The position numbers and the translations under genes were made by a program. Of a DNA stretch of 64,000 nucleotides, positions 10,690-23,500 are shown one piece after another (position 1 is the first letter of the stretch; each line of letters starts with the position of its first letter). Where the stretch lies: the NCBI GenBank assembly GCA_963971405.1, contig OZ020487.1, positions 41,141,039-41,205,038 of the forward strand, given 5' to 3'. Source of the DNA: Psococerastis gibbosa (lineage: Eukaryota; Arthropoda; Insecta; Psocodea; Psocidae). Under the pieces are notes generated by a model that saw only the letters and a list, made by a program, of their open reading frames with translations, was not told the DNA's origin and searched no databases.

Positions 10690-11050
10690 TTGCCCCTTTA
10701 TTGGTTGGTTCACATTATCTATCTCGTGTCACTGACATGTTAAGTGAGCTCAAAATGACGTCAGTACAAGACCAGGTCATATTGGATACTTTGTCGTTCA
10801 TACACAAAATTCTGATCGGTCATCTCCCAGAGTATCTACGAGACAAAGTTCAATTCTTCAGATACGTGCATGCATACAACACCAGACAGCATAATAGCAT
10901 CTACCTGGAGCGGGCTATGTCAGAATTCCAAAGGCGCGGAATCTTCTATTTGTGGTTATCCAGATATAATAATCTACGCCGTGAAATTAAAGACAGTGCG
11001 ACCGTCAAACAATTTCGCGAAAGACTAGAATGCTCCCTCCGGCAACATTA
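10690..11050 (+). pseudogene. LINE reverse transcriptase C-terminal fragment
   Basis: One open frame ends with LDTLSFIHKILIGHLPEYL, FRYVHAYNTRQHNSIYL and TVKQFRERLECSLRQH before the stop. The VHxYNTR motif and following residues are typical of the region after the reverse transcriptase thumb in jockey/CR1-type LINEs. Confidence 0.7.
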
Positions 11051-11174
11051 GAACTAAGTGCTAGTTTGAAATTAATCTATCAAGAACAACCATTAGCATT
11101 CGTGCTACTACCCATACAACAACAACAACAACAACAACCTAGGCCTATGCTAATTATAAATAGAAAAGCATTTA

Positions 11175-11450
11175 GGCTACGGCCTACGGTTGCCGACCGC
11201 CATACCAAGTTGAATCCAGCTGTTCAAAGCTGCAGATAACTTGGTCGTGTGCACAGTGCCGGTAGGGAAACATGGTAGGACTTGGCCTGGTCACCTCCGA
11301 ACTAATCGTGTGACTTGACTGTGTTTCCCAAGTGGTTCGGAATCCACTATAAACAGCAGAAGCCAGGAGGCCCACTGTCCTATGCCCTAGGCCTATGGGC
11401 CGACACCGTGGCCTGGGACTGTGTCCAAACATACTACTATTACGGCCTAC
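11175..11450 (+). repeat. Repeat G copy
   Basis: About 270 bp, with TACCAAGTTGAATCCAGC, GTGCACAGTGCCGGTAGGGA and CCAAGTGGTTCGGAATCCAC. Related copies at 42625-42865 (plus), 54238-54478 (minus) and a scrap at 24080-24190. No coding sense found. Confidence 0.7.
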
Positions 11451-12298
11451 GGGTGCACTCGTTCTTTATAATAATAGGTAAGTATATAAGCATTAGCTCA
11501 TTAAATTAAATAGGTAGCCGTAGCTGGTCATAATACCTGGAAAGATTGTATGAAGCTTACCTTTACCTCCAAATATTGCTCAAAAATTTTACTTCCGACA
11601 AAATCTACCGTGTTCTCCATTGAATTCACTAATTTTCATACAAAACAATAAAAATGCAAAATATTTCTTTTGAAGATAATTAATTCAAACCTTATTGGTA
11701 AATTTGTATGTAAACAACAGCGCCATTTTTAATTTTTATCTCTGCATTCTGCAATTTTGGCGCCAATTAGTTTCTTTGTATTACCGTACTTTTTCGTTCC
11801 AATAGCTCTTTGGAATTATTATAAATTTTATAATTCAAATTAGTAATTAACTACAATACAAATACCAGGCAATATCTCGATACCGTTGGCTGGATCACTC
11901 TTTCATGGAAATGTCAAATGAAAAACTTACCAAATTCTTTTAAGACGCTGAACTTTGCATCGACGACGAGGGATCAGCAATATGCTTGCCCTTCCCATAC
12001 AAATTACAAATACAAGGACGAACTCAACCAGTCGGTAAAGATATGCATCATAATCATATCACTGTACCATTTCTGCTTTCGTTTTTATTTTCTATAAAAG
12101 AAACAGGTTCCATTCACGGATTCAAAAATATAGCGCACTCTAAACTTGTATTTTAAATTTAATTTTAGCCCATAATATAATAATATATCAAAGATCAAAG
12201 AACAGTTTAGTAGCCTACCTCTTGCCAAGCTATGCTAAGCCCGAGCTCCAGACAGACAGAAAAACAAACAGACATACATATCCTTATAACACAACCAG

Positions 12299-12730
12299 CA
12301 GGAGCGGATCTAGAATGAGACCAAGGAGGGGGTAAAATTAGTAAGATTAAATACGAATAAAAAAGATGAATTGCAAAAAATTGCCAATATAATTAGAGGT
12401 GGTCCCAGACTTTCTAAAAGGGGGAGGCACTTGTCAGTGGCGTAACGATAGGTTTTCGAAGGGGGTGGTGTATAATTTGGAGCCCCTCCAACCATTTTCA
12501 TAAAAGTGTATAAAATGGGGAAAGCCGTTCTCATGGGCGTACGCAGCTTTTAAAATAATGACCTTGGATAGTGTCCTTTGCGCATGAACCAGAGGGTTCG
12601 GAAATATGAAAGGGGGCTGAAAATAGAGTTGAAAAATTGGGGTTTTACGAATTAGAGCAATAAGTGTTCTATAATACAGGTAATTAAGCACAAGGGGGCC
12701 CGGGGGTCTCCCTCGGGAGAAAATACTATA
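12299..12730. mobile_element. Relative of the 61032 hAT MITE, right end not found
   Basis: Starts CAGGAGCGGATCTAGA and shares GAGACCAAGGAGGGG and the CTCCCTCGGGAGAAAAT block (12707-12724). The terminal inverse could not be found. Confidence 0.5.
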
Positions 12731-12832
12731 ACTCTGGAGGTACCGTACCGTATATATATATACACTATAGTGTATACCGCTACCGTCGCACAATAAACTC
12801 CCCTTTAATAATAGAGGCCTGATAGTTCAATT

Positions 12833-13044
12833 TATGTAGAGTAGTGGTACAGACTCTGACTTTCACCCGAAAGGTTGTTGGTTCGAGTCCTACACTTCCT
12901 ACATTTTCTGGCCATGCTTCGGAGGGCATGTAAAGCAGGCGGTCCCGGGCCTTCCTAGTTGAGTGTAAGAGAGGGCTTTATAGTCCTAACTCCGCTAGGT
13001 TGACTTAGTAATAGAACAAAAAAACCCTTATTTATTTATTTTAT
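12833..13044 (+). mobile_element. SINE-A copy, full length
   Basis: Head with B box GGTTCGAGTCC, body and TTATTTATTTA tail all present; one of the best preserved copies. Confidence 0.85.
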
Positions 13045-13378
13045 ATTATGTATTATTGAGAAAACTCGTAACAGAGTACCTACTGTACTGTATTCAGCAT
13101 TGCGCTCGGGATAGAATTTTTTGATATTTGTCCATGCACAGTATCAGTATTTATGATGCATGACTAATATACACTAATACATTTAAATGTTATTTTATGT
13201 TAGGTACGGTAGTTTTTTTTTTTTAACGAAGCCTACAACTGGGACTACTGGTGGTTAGCCCCAGTTAAAAATGGCAGAGTTGGACCTTTGACTCACTAAT
13301 ATTAGGCATTATGGATTGTTAACATAATAACCTTTGCCACTGTCTATAGATCAACTGGGTAACAAATTTCGGCCTTTT

Positions 13379-13754
13379 GGCGCCCATTCCACCGACCGGC
13401 TAGGGCTATTTACAAAAACGGTGACGTGGTAGCAGACATTCAAGACTTAGGTGGCGTTTCCACAGACCTCGCATTGTAGAATTGACGGAAATGTTTATTT
13501 TCCTCTATGCCATAGTTAAAATTGATCAATGATCATACAGTAAAATCACAAACTAAAATTAAAAAATGACGTCATGGGATATGTTAAGTACAAACATTTT
13601 AATAGATTTCTATAAAAAGAAAAATTCTAATTTCCGTCAATGTCATTTGCATTCTGCAATGCGAGATCGGTGGAGACGCAACCTAAGTCTTGAATGTCTG
13701 CTACCACGTCACTGTTTTTGGAAATAGCCCTAGCCGGTCAATGGAATGGGCGCC
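13379..13754. mobile_element. MITE-M copy (composite)
   Basis: Ends GGCGCCCATTCCACCGACC and the diverged inverse. Inside is a second, nested hairpin starting near GGCGTTTCCACAGACCTCGC. The shared module GACGTGGTAGCAGACATTC appears on both arms. Confidence 0.8.
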
Positions 13755-14224
13755 ATACTCGTATGAGACAGTGGGTCCAGGGGGTGCTCACTTTGTGGCT
13801 ATGTGTCAAATACGAAATAGGCAGCTGCAGAAGCAGGATACAAGATGGATACAATAAATAAGCAAAGCTTAACCAAAGTAAGTAAATAAATTATATTTAG
13901 TAATGGCAGGTCAGGCTTACCCACAAGTTGAGACAAAATGAATTAACCTTATGACAAAGCGTAATTGAAAGGAAAACTTCGTGGTTCAAAACAACAAATC
14001 AAAATAATAAGGATTCCCTATCCGATGCTTATGCGCCAAATAAAATGTTAAATTAGGAATACAATTAAACCAGGTTAAACATTGTCGTTATTAAAAGAAA
14101 AAAAAAAAAAAACGCCATGGCAGGACAGCCCAATAAGGGTCTAGGCCTGAGCACAGGTCGAGGATACTCTCTCATGACCATTGCTCTATTTGGGATGTTG
14201 TGGTCAGCAACATGCCCAATTGTC

Positions 14225-14230
14225 TTTATT
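14225..14230 (-). terminator. Poly(A) signal of FNIP
   Basis: AATAAA on the minus strand, 128 bases after the FNIP stop codon. It is the first canonical hexamer after the stop. The cleavage site cannot be seen. Confidence 0.5.
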
Positions 14231-14357
14231 AACTACTGTCTAATTTTTTAGCCCTTTAAGTTAGTTTAGCACTTAAGTATAGGATAATGAATACCATTAT
14301 TAGTCATGCATTAAATATTAAAACTAATTAATACTGGTCACTAAATTAGAGCCGTCA

Positions 14358-14564
14358 TCATGAAAACGTTACGCCATAACGCTCTGCAAGTTCAGGGGTG
14401 TGTGCAGTGGCCACAGACATCAGAAGTGGGACATCATTTACGGCTATATCCAGGCAACTTGTCAAAAAATCCAAATTACAGAAGTCAGTAGTCATGAGCA
14501 GTTCCGCCACTGCTTTGCTCTTTGTATAAATTTCTCTAAGTTTTTTCTCAAGATGATGGAGGCA
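14358..14564 (-). CDS. FNIP: FNIP coding exon 13 (stop codon)
   Basis: 207 nt, acceptor TTTTTTTCAG, stop TGA at 14360-14358. Begins CLHHLEKKLREIYTKSKAVA and ends near NDVPLLMSVATAHTPELAER; FNIP1 has [20 protein letters not shown] and [20 protein letters not shown]. The protein has a few more residues after the final block than vertebrate FNIP1. Confidence 0.93.
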   Translation of the reverse strand, partial: CLHHLEKKLREIYTKSKAVAELLMTTDFCNLDFLTSCLDIAVNDVPLLMSVATAHTPELAERYGVTFS

Positions 14565-17500
14565 CTGAAAAAAAAAAAAAATAGTTTAGAGATTGGTATT
14601 GATACTTCCACAGCCTGTTTTTCCTGAAATTTGATTGCATTTTTTTTCTAAATTACGCCATAGCATTAGACTTCCACCATCAGCTTTCTTGCAATACAAC
14701 ACATAATTTGGTGAACCTCTGCTATTGACGAGAGCAGTGCACGTCTTAAGGTGCTTTCTGTCCATTTCTTCCGGGTGATGAATTTGATTGCATTGCACGC
14801 TTCAATTCTTTTCAAGAAACTTTATATCTCAATAACTAGAACACAGTTATAGTAATAATAAAATCATCTAACTTACGAAGTCAGGGCTAACGCCGAGTGA
14901 GCGCAGATGAGAAAACGATTCCAGCATGTCGGCAACCATCTGCGAAGAGGCAACTGAAATCCCTTTCTTGGGTCCCATCGTCGTCTTCTTCGTAGAATGT
15001 AGTGTAACTGACCTGAAAAGAGTCGATCAGATAAATTATATAAGCACTTGCCGGCTGCCATCACAACCCGGCAAACATCTTTTTACTACAGCTAGGTAAT
15101 TTATAGTCTTCTGCTTACATAGTACAATATAGAACAAAATATATAGTAGCGGCCACTTCCATTGATACTTGAGAGCTGATTCAGGTTTTATGAAAGTATA
15201 AAGGTTCTAAGGGATAAAAAAAGACAATATTTTGCAAAATAATGTCATAATTAAAATATTAAAAAAAATTAATATGCTCCTGGCCTTCCATACTCATGTT
15301 GTTGTCAACCCCAGGTTCTCCTCAGGGCTCAGTGTTCCGAAGAAAGGGTTTGACTTGAGGTACGCATTGAAGAGAGGGATGAACCTTCTGTCATTTCTAT
15401 TCAGGTTAGTCAGAGAGACTTTGACGGGAGGAAGGGGGGGGGGGCTATTGGAAATAAGTAAAGGGCCAGCAAATGAATACAAGGCGAACAATTACCATGA
15501 GCGTAGATCTCCCACGACGCAAACAGCTTCACTTAATTCTGCATCGTGAATTTTCATGCTAACGCTCTGACTCAAATCTTTACGTATTTCTTGCTCCAGA
15601 ACATCACTCGGGAGAGTAACAGCCTGCAAGACTTGATAAGGACTAAATGAGCATGAAACTTCTCCAAACATAGAGCAGACTAGAAGTGGATGGCAGGACG
15701 TTTGAGCTGAACAACTGCAAAAACAGGAAGGATAAAAAATTATGGTTATGATGACATAAAAGGAGCTTGGCTTAGAAGTATTAAAAATAAAGTTAAACTC
15801 TAGAGAAAATGAAGGAGAAACAAATGAACAATAATAATTATTGTTCATTTGTTCATTTTCATCAACAATAATAATTATTGTTCATTTGTTCTTTTGACTA
15901 TATTAGGCTTATGGCAAGTACCACCCCCTTACACGAGGAAACAACCGCGGAATCGTTGATTGACTGAGCACCGGATGCTATTCCAGTCCGCACGGTCGTG
16001 ACCCATGTTTTGTCAACTACAGTGATTCCACAAGTACGGGGTTTCTGTATAAAAAAGACGAGCATATAAACACGAACAATGCTTGATTGATTTAGGCGAG
16101 CGGAGCCAGATATAAGTGAAAGTAAATCATCATTTAAAACAGTTGAAAATAAACGAAGATGGGTAGAAGACCAATCGGCAAACCGAGGACAACCTTCGAG
16201 GAAAGAGACGAACAACTCGCCGGGGCAAGACGGAAAACAATGGCCAAGCTCAAGGCGTTACCGTCCAACCGGGGCGAGTTCAAGAAATGGGTACGGAGCG
16301 ACCCCCTCACGCTGCGCACGCGGCACTAAGAGGGAAGAAGAAGAAGAAAAATAAACGAAAGTGAATTTAATAAGCGATTAAATTAATGTTAGTATGGTAA
16401 AGTGACTTACGGTGATAAAAACAGCTCTTGAAATTGATTTATGCAATCCTCCTCTTTAAGTTGATTCACTTCATTTTCTGCTAGGTCTACAGCTAGGTCG
16501 TCAGATTGGCATTCCTGCGAAATATTCTCCATGGTTTGAGATCGTTGTTGTAATATTTTGGTGGCGAGCAGTACGGGTATGTTGACAGTGTGTGGTCGTT
16601 CAAGCTTCTTGCTGCGATTGCTCTGAGACTCCTCGGCTTCCACACTGATACTGGATGCTTTGGCCACAACAGTAACCTGTAGTGAAATTTTAGAATAATT
16701 TCCATAATTTGCAAATATTTTTAGCCATTTTTTTTTGGAGTTTTATGGAGATAAGACCCTCATAATTGAGTTAGCCTAACCCAAAATACAAAAAATTAAC
16801 CCGTGATATTATTTTTATGAACCTACATACCGAATTTCATTGAAATATATCGAGTACTGAAGTTTGTCCACAAATCGTCAAACATACAGGCATTTCGTGA
16901 AACCCACGTTTTTATTATTCCTGAGGGTCTACTATGGCGATTAATTTTAATGTTAACTTGGGATTAAAAATGTAAACAAGATAATTTTAGGATGGAAAGT
17001 GATATTAAAAATTGTTTTGTTTACATTTTTAACCCCCAGATTAAGTTAAAATTAAACGGCATAGTAGGCCCGCAAGGACCTCAAAACGCGTAATTACGTT
17101 GATCTCGAATTCGAAAATTCTGACTATCACAAGCAATACTAACTTATAAATAGGAAAGCAATAATGGCTAGACATTCAGAGAAAATCTGCATTTAACTTT
17201 TAGTGGACGAGTTCTAAATTATTAAAAACATGCCTTGTAAGTCGTAGGCTACACTAAATTTAGTTTTTATAATCAATAAAAGTTTGAAATTTAATACATT
17301 TTTACGTTGACGTCAGCACTGACGAAATTTCTATTAAAATCATGCGACTACATTATCCAAAATAATTTGTAACATTAACATACCGGCGCTTTGGATTCAC
17401 CGACGACAAATAGCACGTTTTTCTCTTTTTCAAAAGCTGATCCTGCGTGCAAAGTATCATAACCCTCATCTGGACTAGCAGACATCTCAACAGCACCATT

Positions 17501-20500
17501 CTTCTTGAGCAGACAATCAACGAACATGGTACTATCTCTAACAGACGACAAATCCTCTAATCTAACATTTTCAAGCCGAGCCAGTTCTTCAATATTAGGA
17601 TATAAAGAAGACTCAGAATTCAAACAAGTACTTTGCAGCGAATTGCAACAATCGCGTGTGGGCTCCGATTTTCGTAATATTGAGACGAAATTCCTCGAAG
17701 AACATTCATCCTCACTGAGTCGTTGAACAAAACCCGCACAGTTCACCGGGGTTTCAGACACAATACTAGTATTTGAACTATTCACTGCTTTCACAGGCAC
17801 AGGTTTATTAACAACTAAATTAGTTTCACATTCTGTCCGTAACCCATCGTCTATTTTCAGAAATTCCTCTAGATTAGGATACAAGTGATCAGTCTTAGTA
17901 ATTCCATTAGCAACTTTTTGCCTCATGTCCGCACACGAGGACTTTAACAAAGCGTCAAACTGTCGCGTCACAACCGGCTCTCGCACTACTGCAGCCACTG
18001 CTTCCCGCATTTCACAGTCAACACCGGAATCAAAATTTTCATCCTGTGTTTTCTCGTGTATCGCTGTAATAGATGAGAAGTCTGCTTCGTAGGTATTTTC
18101 GACGACGTTGTTGCATCGGATGAAGTAGGTCAGGATGTTTAGTAGGCTGGATAAAGCTTGGCGTTCACTTTCAGACCCAGATACAACGATTTTGGTGGCT
18201 TTAGGGGGGAAACCGAGAATTCCGCAAAGGTCTCCAAATTGATCGCTTAAGGGGCTGTACGGAGTTTTTTCATTTACCTACAACAGGAAACATTTTTGTT
18301 ACATTGAAAGTGGCATACTTAAAAAAAAAAACATGTCACATATACAAGGGCATTTGATGCTACGTGAGCAAATGTTTGTTACACCAACATAATTTAATAA
18401 TTTTTTCATATGCAAGCGGCCTCTACCTACTTAAACAATTATAATTTTACAGTGATAGTTGATCGAACATTCTTGATATGCAAAAGAAATTAAAAATTAG
18501 CACAAACAAATCAGGTTTGATAATTTGTTCGCATGTTCTTCTTAAGTTAAAAGTTAAGAAAGAGGAAAGCCAAAAAAAGTAGTCAGCTTTAGACTACATA
18601 CCGAATCATGATTATCATCTTGACTAGAAGATTTGTCAACGTTGCTTTGGACCCAGCTCAAATTGTGGGTAAGGACAGCCGTTAATAGTGTACTCACGAA
18701 GCTAGAACCAGACAATAAAACATTATTAGTTAAAGAGTAGTTTTACACGCATTGAAATAACACCGACTAAAACCGATGATGTTAAAATCAACGATTTAAA
18801 TAAAAATTAGTTTTGGATTTAGGTTTAGAAGTAACGGCGAGAGATATTGAATTTTTCAAATAAAGCTTTATTAATTAGTAATTAGTCTAGAGGGGTCGCC
18901 CACAATTTTTCCAACCTAACGCACCCCATGCCAACACGGCCTAAGGATAGAATTTTCGGAACAGCATTTGACAGAAGACTGCCAAAACTTAACCTTCTAC
19001 AGTGCATTGAAATAAACGCCGAAGTTTGTTTGTATAACCGTGGCTTTCTGCGCAATAACATAAATTCAATGCAAAGGACGAAAAAATTAACTTTGAAAAA
19101 TAGTGGATCCTGGCCTTCCTTACTAAAAACTAAAAAACACACACACGATCGCAACGCCGGCGACGCGCTGGGAAATTTGTCATTGGAGCAACGCACTTCA
19201 ACTCGGGTTCATATCCCATTTCCGTCCATTTTGCCGTGTTTTCCTTTCTCTACTACTTCAACTGAACACACTTCAGAAGATTTCTGAGGAGTGTCATGGG
19301 CGTGTCGAGGGGAAAACCGTGCACCTGCATGCGGTCAGCTTGACGCTAGCGTGAGAAATCTTCTGAAATACCCTAATCTAATGACAAATTACCCAGCGCG
19401 TCATCAGCGTTGCGATCGTCCATATAATTTGCCGACATTGCTGCATAGATTTAAAACTATCCTTTACCGTGGCTCTAATTATCCTTCTGACTATGAAAAT
19501 CCTGAGAGCGCTTCTAATTTTTATGCTAATATGTATGTATACATTCTGTTTTTCTGGGTTCTCGTGCCTGTGTCGTAATTTCTGAGAAGACATGGCTATG
19601 TGTGCGGAAGCGGTAGGAAAGAAAGAAAGAAAATTGTCTTTATTTTCCATATGGGCTCAGGGGCCAGCGTGAAATGGGCAAGTCAGCAAGAAAGGTACCA
19701 TCAGTGATAAACACAATAGCGGCGACCTGGAGCTACCCAAGCACATACGCGATAAGACGTACATTGTTGTTGCACGGCTTGGGATGGGTTAAATCGCGTC
19801 GGCAAACACGTTGTCCACCGGATTTTCATTGTCAGAAGGATTGTCAAAGCCAGCCCGATCCACACTCTTTGTACTTACAAATTGGTTTCTTTCGACTCAA
19901 AAAGCCGAAGTACATCACCAAACTCAGCAACAAACTTTCCTTTCCCACAAATACTTTTCTTAGCTTTCGCTCCACTCCTCACTGCTTGACACTCTGCTTT
20001 CGCTCTTTCGGTAGCCGTAGAAAGCCATCGTGGGCATAAGTACTGACGCGATTTGACTAGATCCACGACGGAGGCTCTCGTGGTAAGGAAGGCAGTATAG
20101 GTCAGGTGAACAAATTCATCGTAGCGAGAATAGGAGTCCTCGATGAGAGAGCGCAATCTGTCCAGGATTCGTTCCATTGCATGAGAGTTGTTCAGTAAAT
20201 AGCATTCAAGATCACTGCAAATGTAAATGAATTTATTTCATTAGTTAAATTTAGCTAGGAAACATAAAATTGCCTTCTGCAAAAGGTTGTAGAGAATATG
20301 TTGTAGAAATAGTCCAATGAATGACTTTCTAAAAGAAACAATGGAACCAAAATTAGAGGATATGGAAAAAACTGGGCTTGGCGGGATTCGAACCCACGAT
20401 CTACGCCTAACCGGGGCGTCGTCTTAACCGCTGGACCACAAGCCCCGACAAGTCCAGTAATCGCCCCGGTTAGGCGTAGATCGCCAAGCCTAGTTTTTTC

Positions 20501-23500
20501 CATATCCTCTAATTTCGGTTTTAACGAGGAGGTTACCTCTTCAACCAAAGTTAATTTAATGTCAGTGTTATATGGTACATATAACACTACAATGTAAGGA
20601 AAGAAACAATGGAGTCAAGGACCAAATTCACTTTCGGGTTTAAATAGCGGGAGTGACGTGACAGTGCAGGCGACGCCGAGTGCAACATGTCTCACGTCAC
20701 GTCACAGCTGGGTTCCATTTTGAGACCCGCGTCACGCCATTCAATCGCTGGCTTTGCATCTCTGAGTCTTTGGATCAACGTTTGAGTTGACGACGGAAAG
20801 GTCACTTGACTGCATAACCCATCAACAAAACAACATCCCAATTCGTAACTTTTGAATCCACAACGGAACTACTTAATGACTGGCTTTATCATAGAAATAG
20901 AAATATATATATTGTACAAATACAGGGTTGCCCCCAATTACAAAGTACAAAATAAAAGTGTGAATTGATTATATAGATACAGTGAATACTTGATCAGAAA
21001 TGTAGGTACAGAGAAGAAAATTAATCAAAAACGTTTTTCCTTACATGTATTTATTTAATCATTAATTCATTTTTTTTTGCTTTTTAAAAAAAGGTTAATC
21101 GCATACAAACAATTTAATGAATGTATCCGATTGACCTCTTCATTCGCCTCGCTAGGTTATTACCCGTCTTGAGCTACGACACGTCTCCGATAGCATGGCG
21201 TGTAAAGACTCGCACAAGTGGAAGCACGTTACCACCTGGCTATCGAAGTCGATTTAATTAATCATTATTAAGCTTTCATTATTAAGCAATTCAAATAAGA
21301 ATAAATTATAAATAACTTTGCTCTTAATTCCACAAAATTTCATTTAAAATTAAAATTACATTTTGTGGAATTAAGCGCAGTTATTTATAATTTTATTCTT
21401 ATTTGCCATGTATCACTTCTACGAAGTCACTGAAGAAACTCTCTCATGGATTAGTCAAGTCATTGAAATTGTTAACATAGCTTACTGTATGGAATTAAGA
21501 GGAAGCTTACTCCTAAAATTGGCCACCCCTTGATCACCCCCAAATAGGTTGGTTTTTATTTTTTATTTAAGTTAATACTTACGTTATAAATATTTGGTCC
21601 ATTCCAAATACCAAATATTTTGAAATCTTAAAAATATGGATTTTTAGACAGGACCCCAACATTAATAGTAGAATCTTACGGTTAAAGTTAGAGTCTTTCT
21701 GAGTTGTAATGTCAAGACATCAAGTGAAGCAATACAACTTACGTCTGTTGATATTCTGGGAGAGAGACTGCCAGAGCTATGCCGAGTTTTGTCCTTACCC
21801 GGACAGAACTGTCCTCTCCCTCGCAGAAGGAGGCTTCGAGGGAAGTGCCCATGGAGTGATGCCATCTGCGTCGTAAACTGCTCAGCGATCCTCCCGAACA
21901 GTTTCTGCTTACGCTCGATGAACGCGAGTCTAAAAAAAAGATAAAAGCAATAAGGAAGCGAACCCCAAAGCTTCAGAGTATCCAGTGGGAATTATTTTAC
22001 TTTAGCCAACGCTCGTCCTTGGCAGGGAGGCCATTCGACGACCAGTAAATGGTGGAAAGACGCTCTTAGGGACGTCAGCCAAGTCTGAGCAGCCGTTGAA
22101 GTGGCGGGCGTCCATCTCCCCGGCGTCAGAGAACGGTCAACTTCAGCTTTCCGGTTACAGTGTTATGTGGAAACATTAATCTTAGCACTCGCGCCATCTT
22201 CTTGTATAAAGCTATTCAGTTGTACAACGAATGAAAACGTGTCCAAGGATGTAGAAGCTAAATCAAAAATATCAATAGGAAATTTTGTTGCTGATTTTAT
22301 GAAATACCAGCTTGACTCCCATTACTAGATTGTTTGGTTTTGCATGTTGTTTTTATTTTTTTGTATGCGTAGGGTAATTGTAGGTTAGGGCATTGGTTGT
22401 TTCCCCACGCGCCATTAGGCTTGGGGACGCCCTGATAATAGCAAAAATGTGTACATGTTCGGAAAAATAAAGAAATTATTATTATTATTACCATTTTTCT
22501 TGTATACATACACATAATGTACGCGGCCATATTATGGACATCGCTATCGCTACAGGATGAATAAGAAATTAATGCTTAATGGCGATTTCCCACTAAATAT
22601 CATTACAACATAGCATAGCATCGTTGTATTTCAAAGGACGCAGGTCTAAAAACATGCGCCCTACTGATGATACAGCGACGATACTAATTAAATATAACTG
22701 ACTCTCGACACAGCAAACATATGCCAGACAGGGTGTAGCTTACCACAATGGGAGCCATAGGATTCATATAAAGACTGGCCACTGTCAAAACTGCCGCCAG
22801 TGCAAGACCTCCCATCAGAAGGTCTTCTTGAGCAGAACGGTGAAGAAGACAGCTGCGGCATGTTGTCATCACCAGTCATGGACAGTTCCGGAAACAGTCG
22901 AGAGCAGAGGGAAGGCTGCTCGGCAGCAAACGAACACAGAGAGGTCAGTCTTTCTTCACAACCATCGGGCACGTCAGCACCTAGACCTGTTAGCGAGGCT
23001 GAATTGGGACTCCTGTAATTCCATTTTTAAAGGGACATGAGAAATCTAAAAATTTTAATAGCGATCTTAGAGCCGTCAAAAATAACCATTAAATTTGCAG
23101 AAGCGCTTTTCTACATTTCGTTACATGACACGTGGCCTTCACTAACACTAATTGGCCATAGTTCATGAACTTTTTCCATGTTTACACTTGTAAGGCTTTC
23201 ATAAATATAGCGGAAATCAGGCAGCCTGCGCTTCGGATGCCCATCCAGCCTGGTTCCGATACACATAGTATTTATTTCCAGCTTTACAGTAGTAAAAATG
23301 CCTAAATACATAAAGGACCCTAGTATACAAACGAGTTTTATGCAGTATATCTAGCACCTACCTGTGAAGTCCCATTGGAGTAGTACACGTTTTCTTAGAC
23401 CGTTGGCACGGGCTCAGAAGACCAGGGCAGTTATTAGCAGTCTTTTTGGAGCAATGGTAAAGCTTGGAATCGGAAGAACACCCGGAGGTTTTAGAATCAG

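Noticed and set aside
20370-20470. A functional tRNA gene
   Set aside because: The cloverleaf folds, but the anticodon loop lacks T33 and the same unit recurs as part of a SINE.
21743-21798. Earlier donor in FNIP exon 6 (GTAAGG at 21798)
   Set aside because: Using it would remove VRTKLGIALAVSL, which is conserved in the family, and would shift the phase to exon 7.
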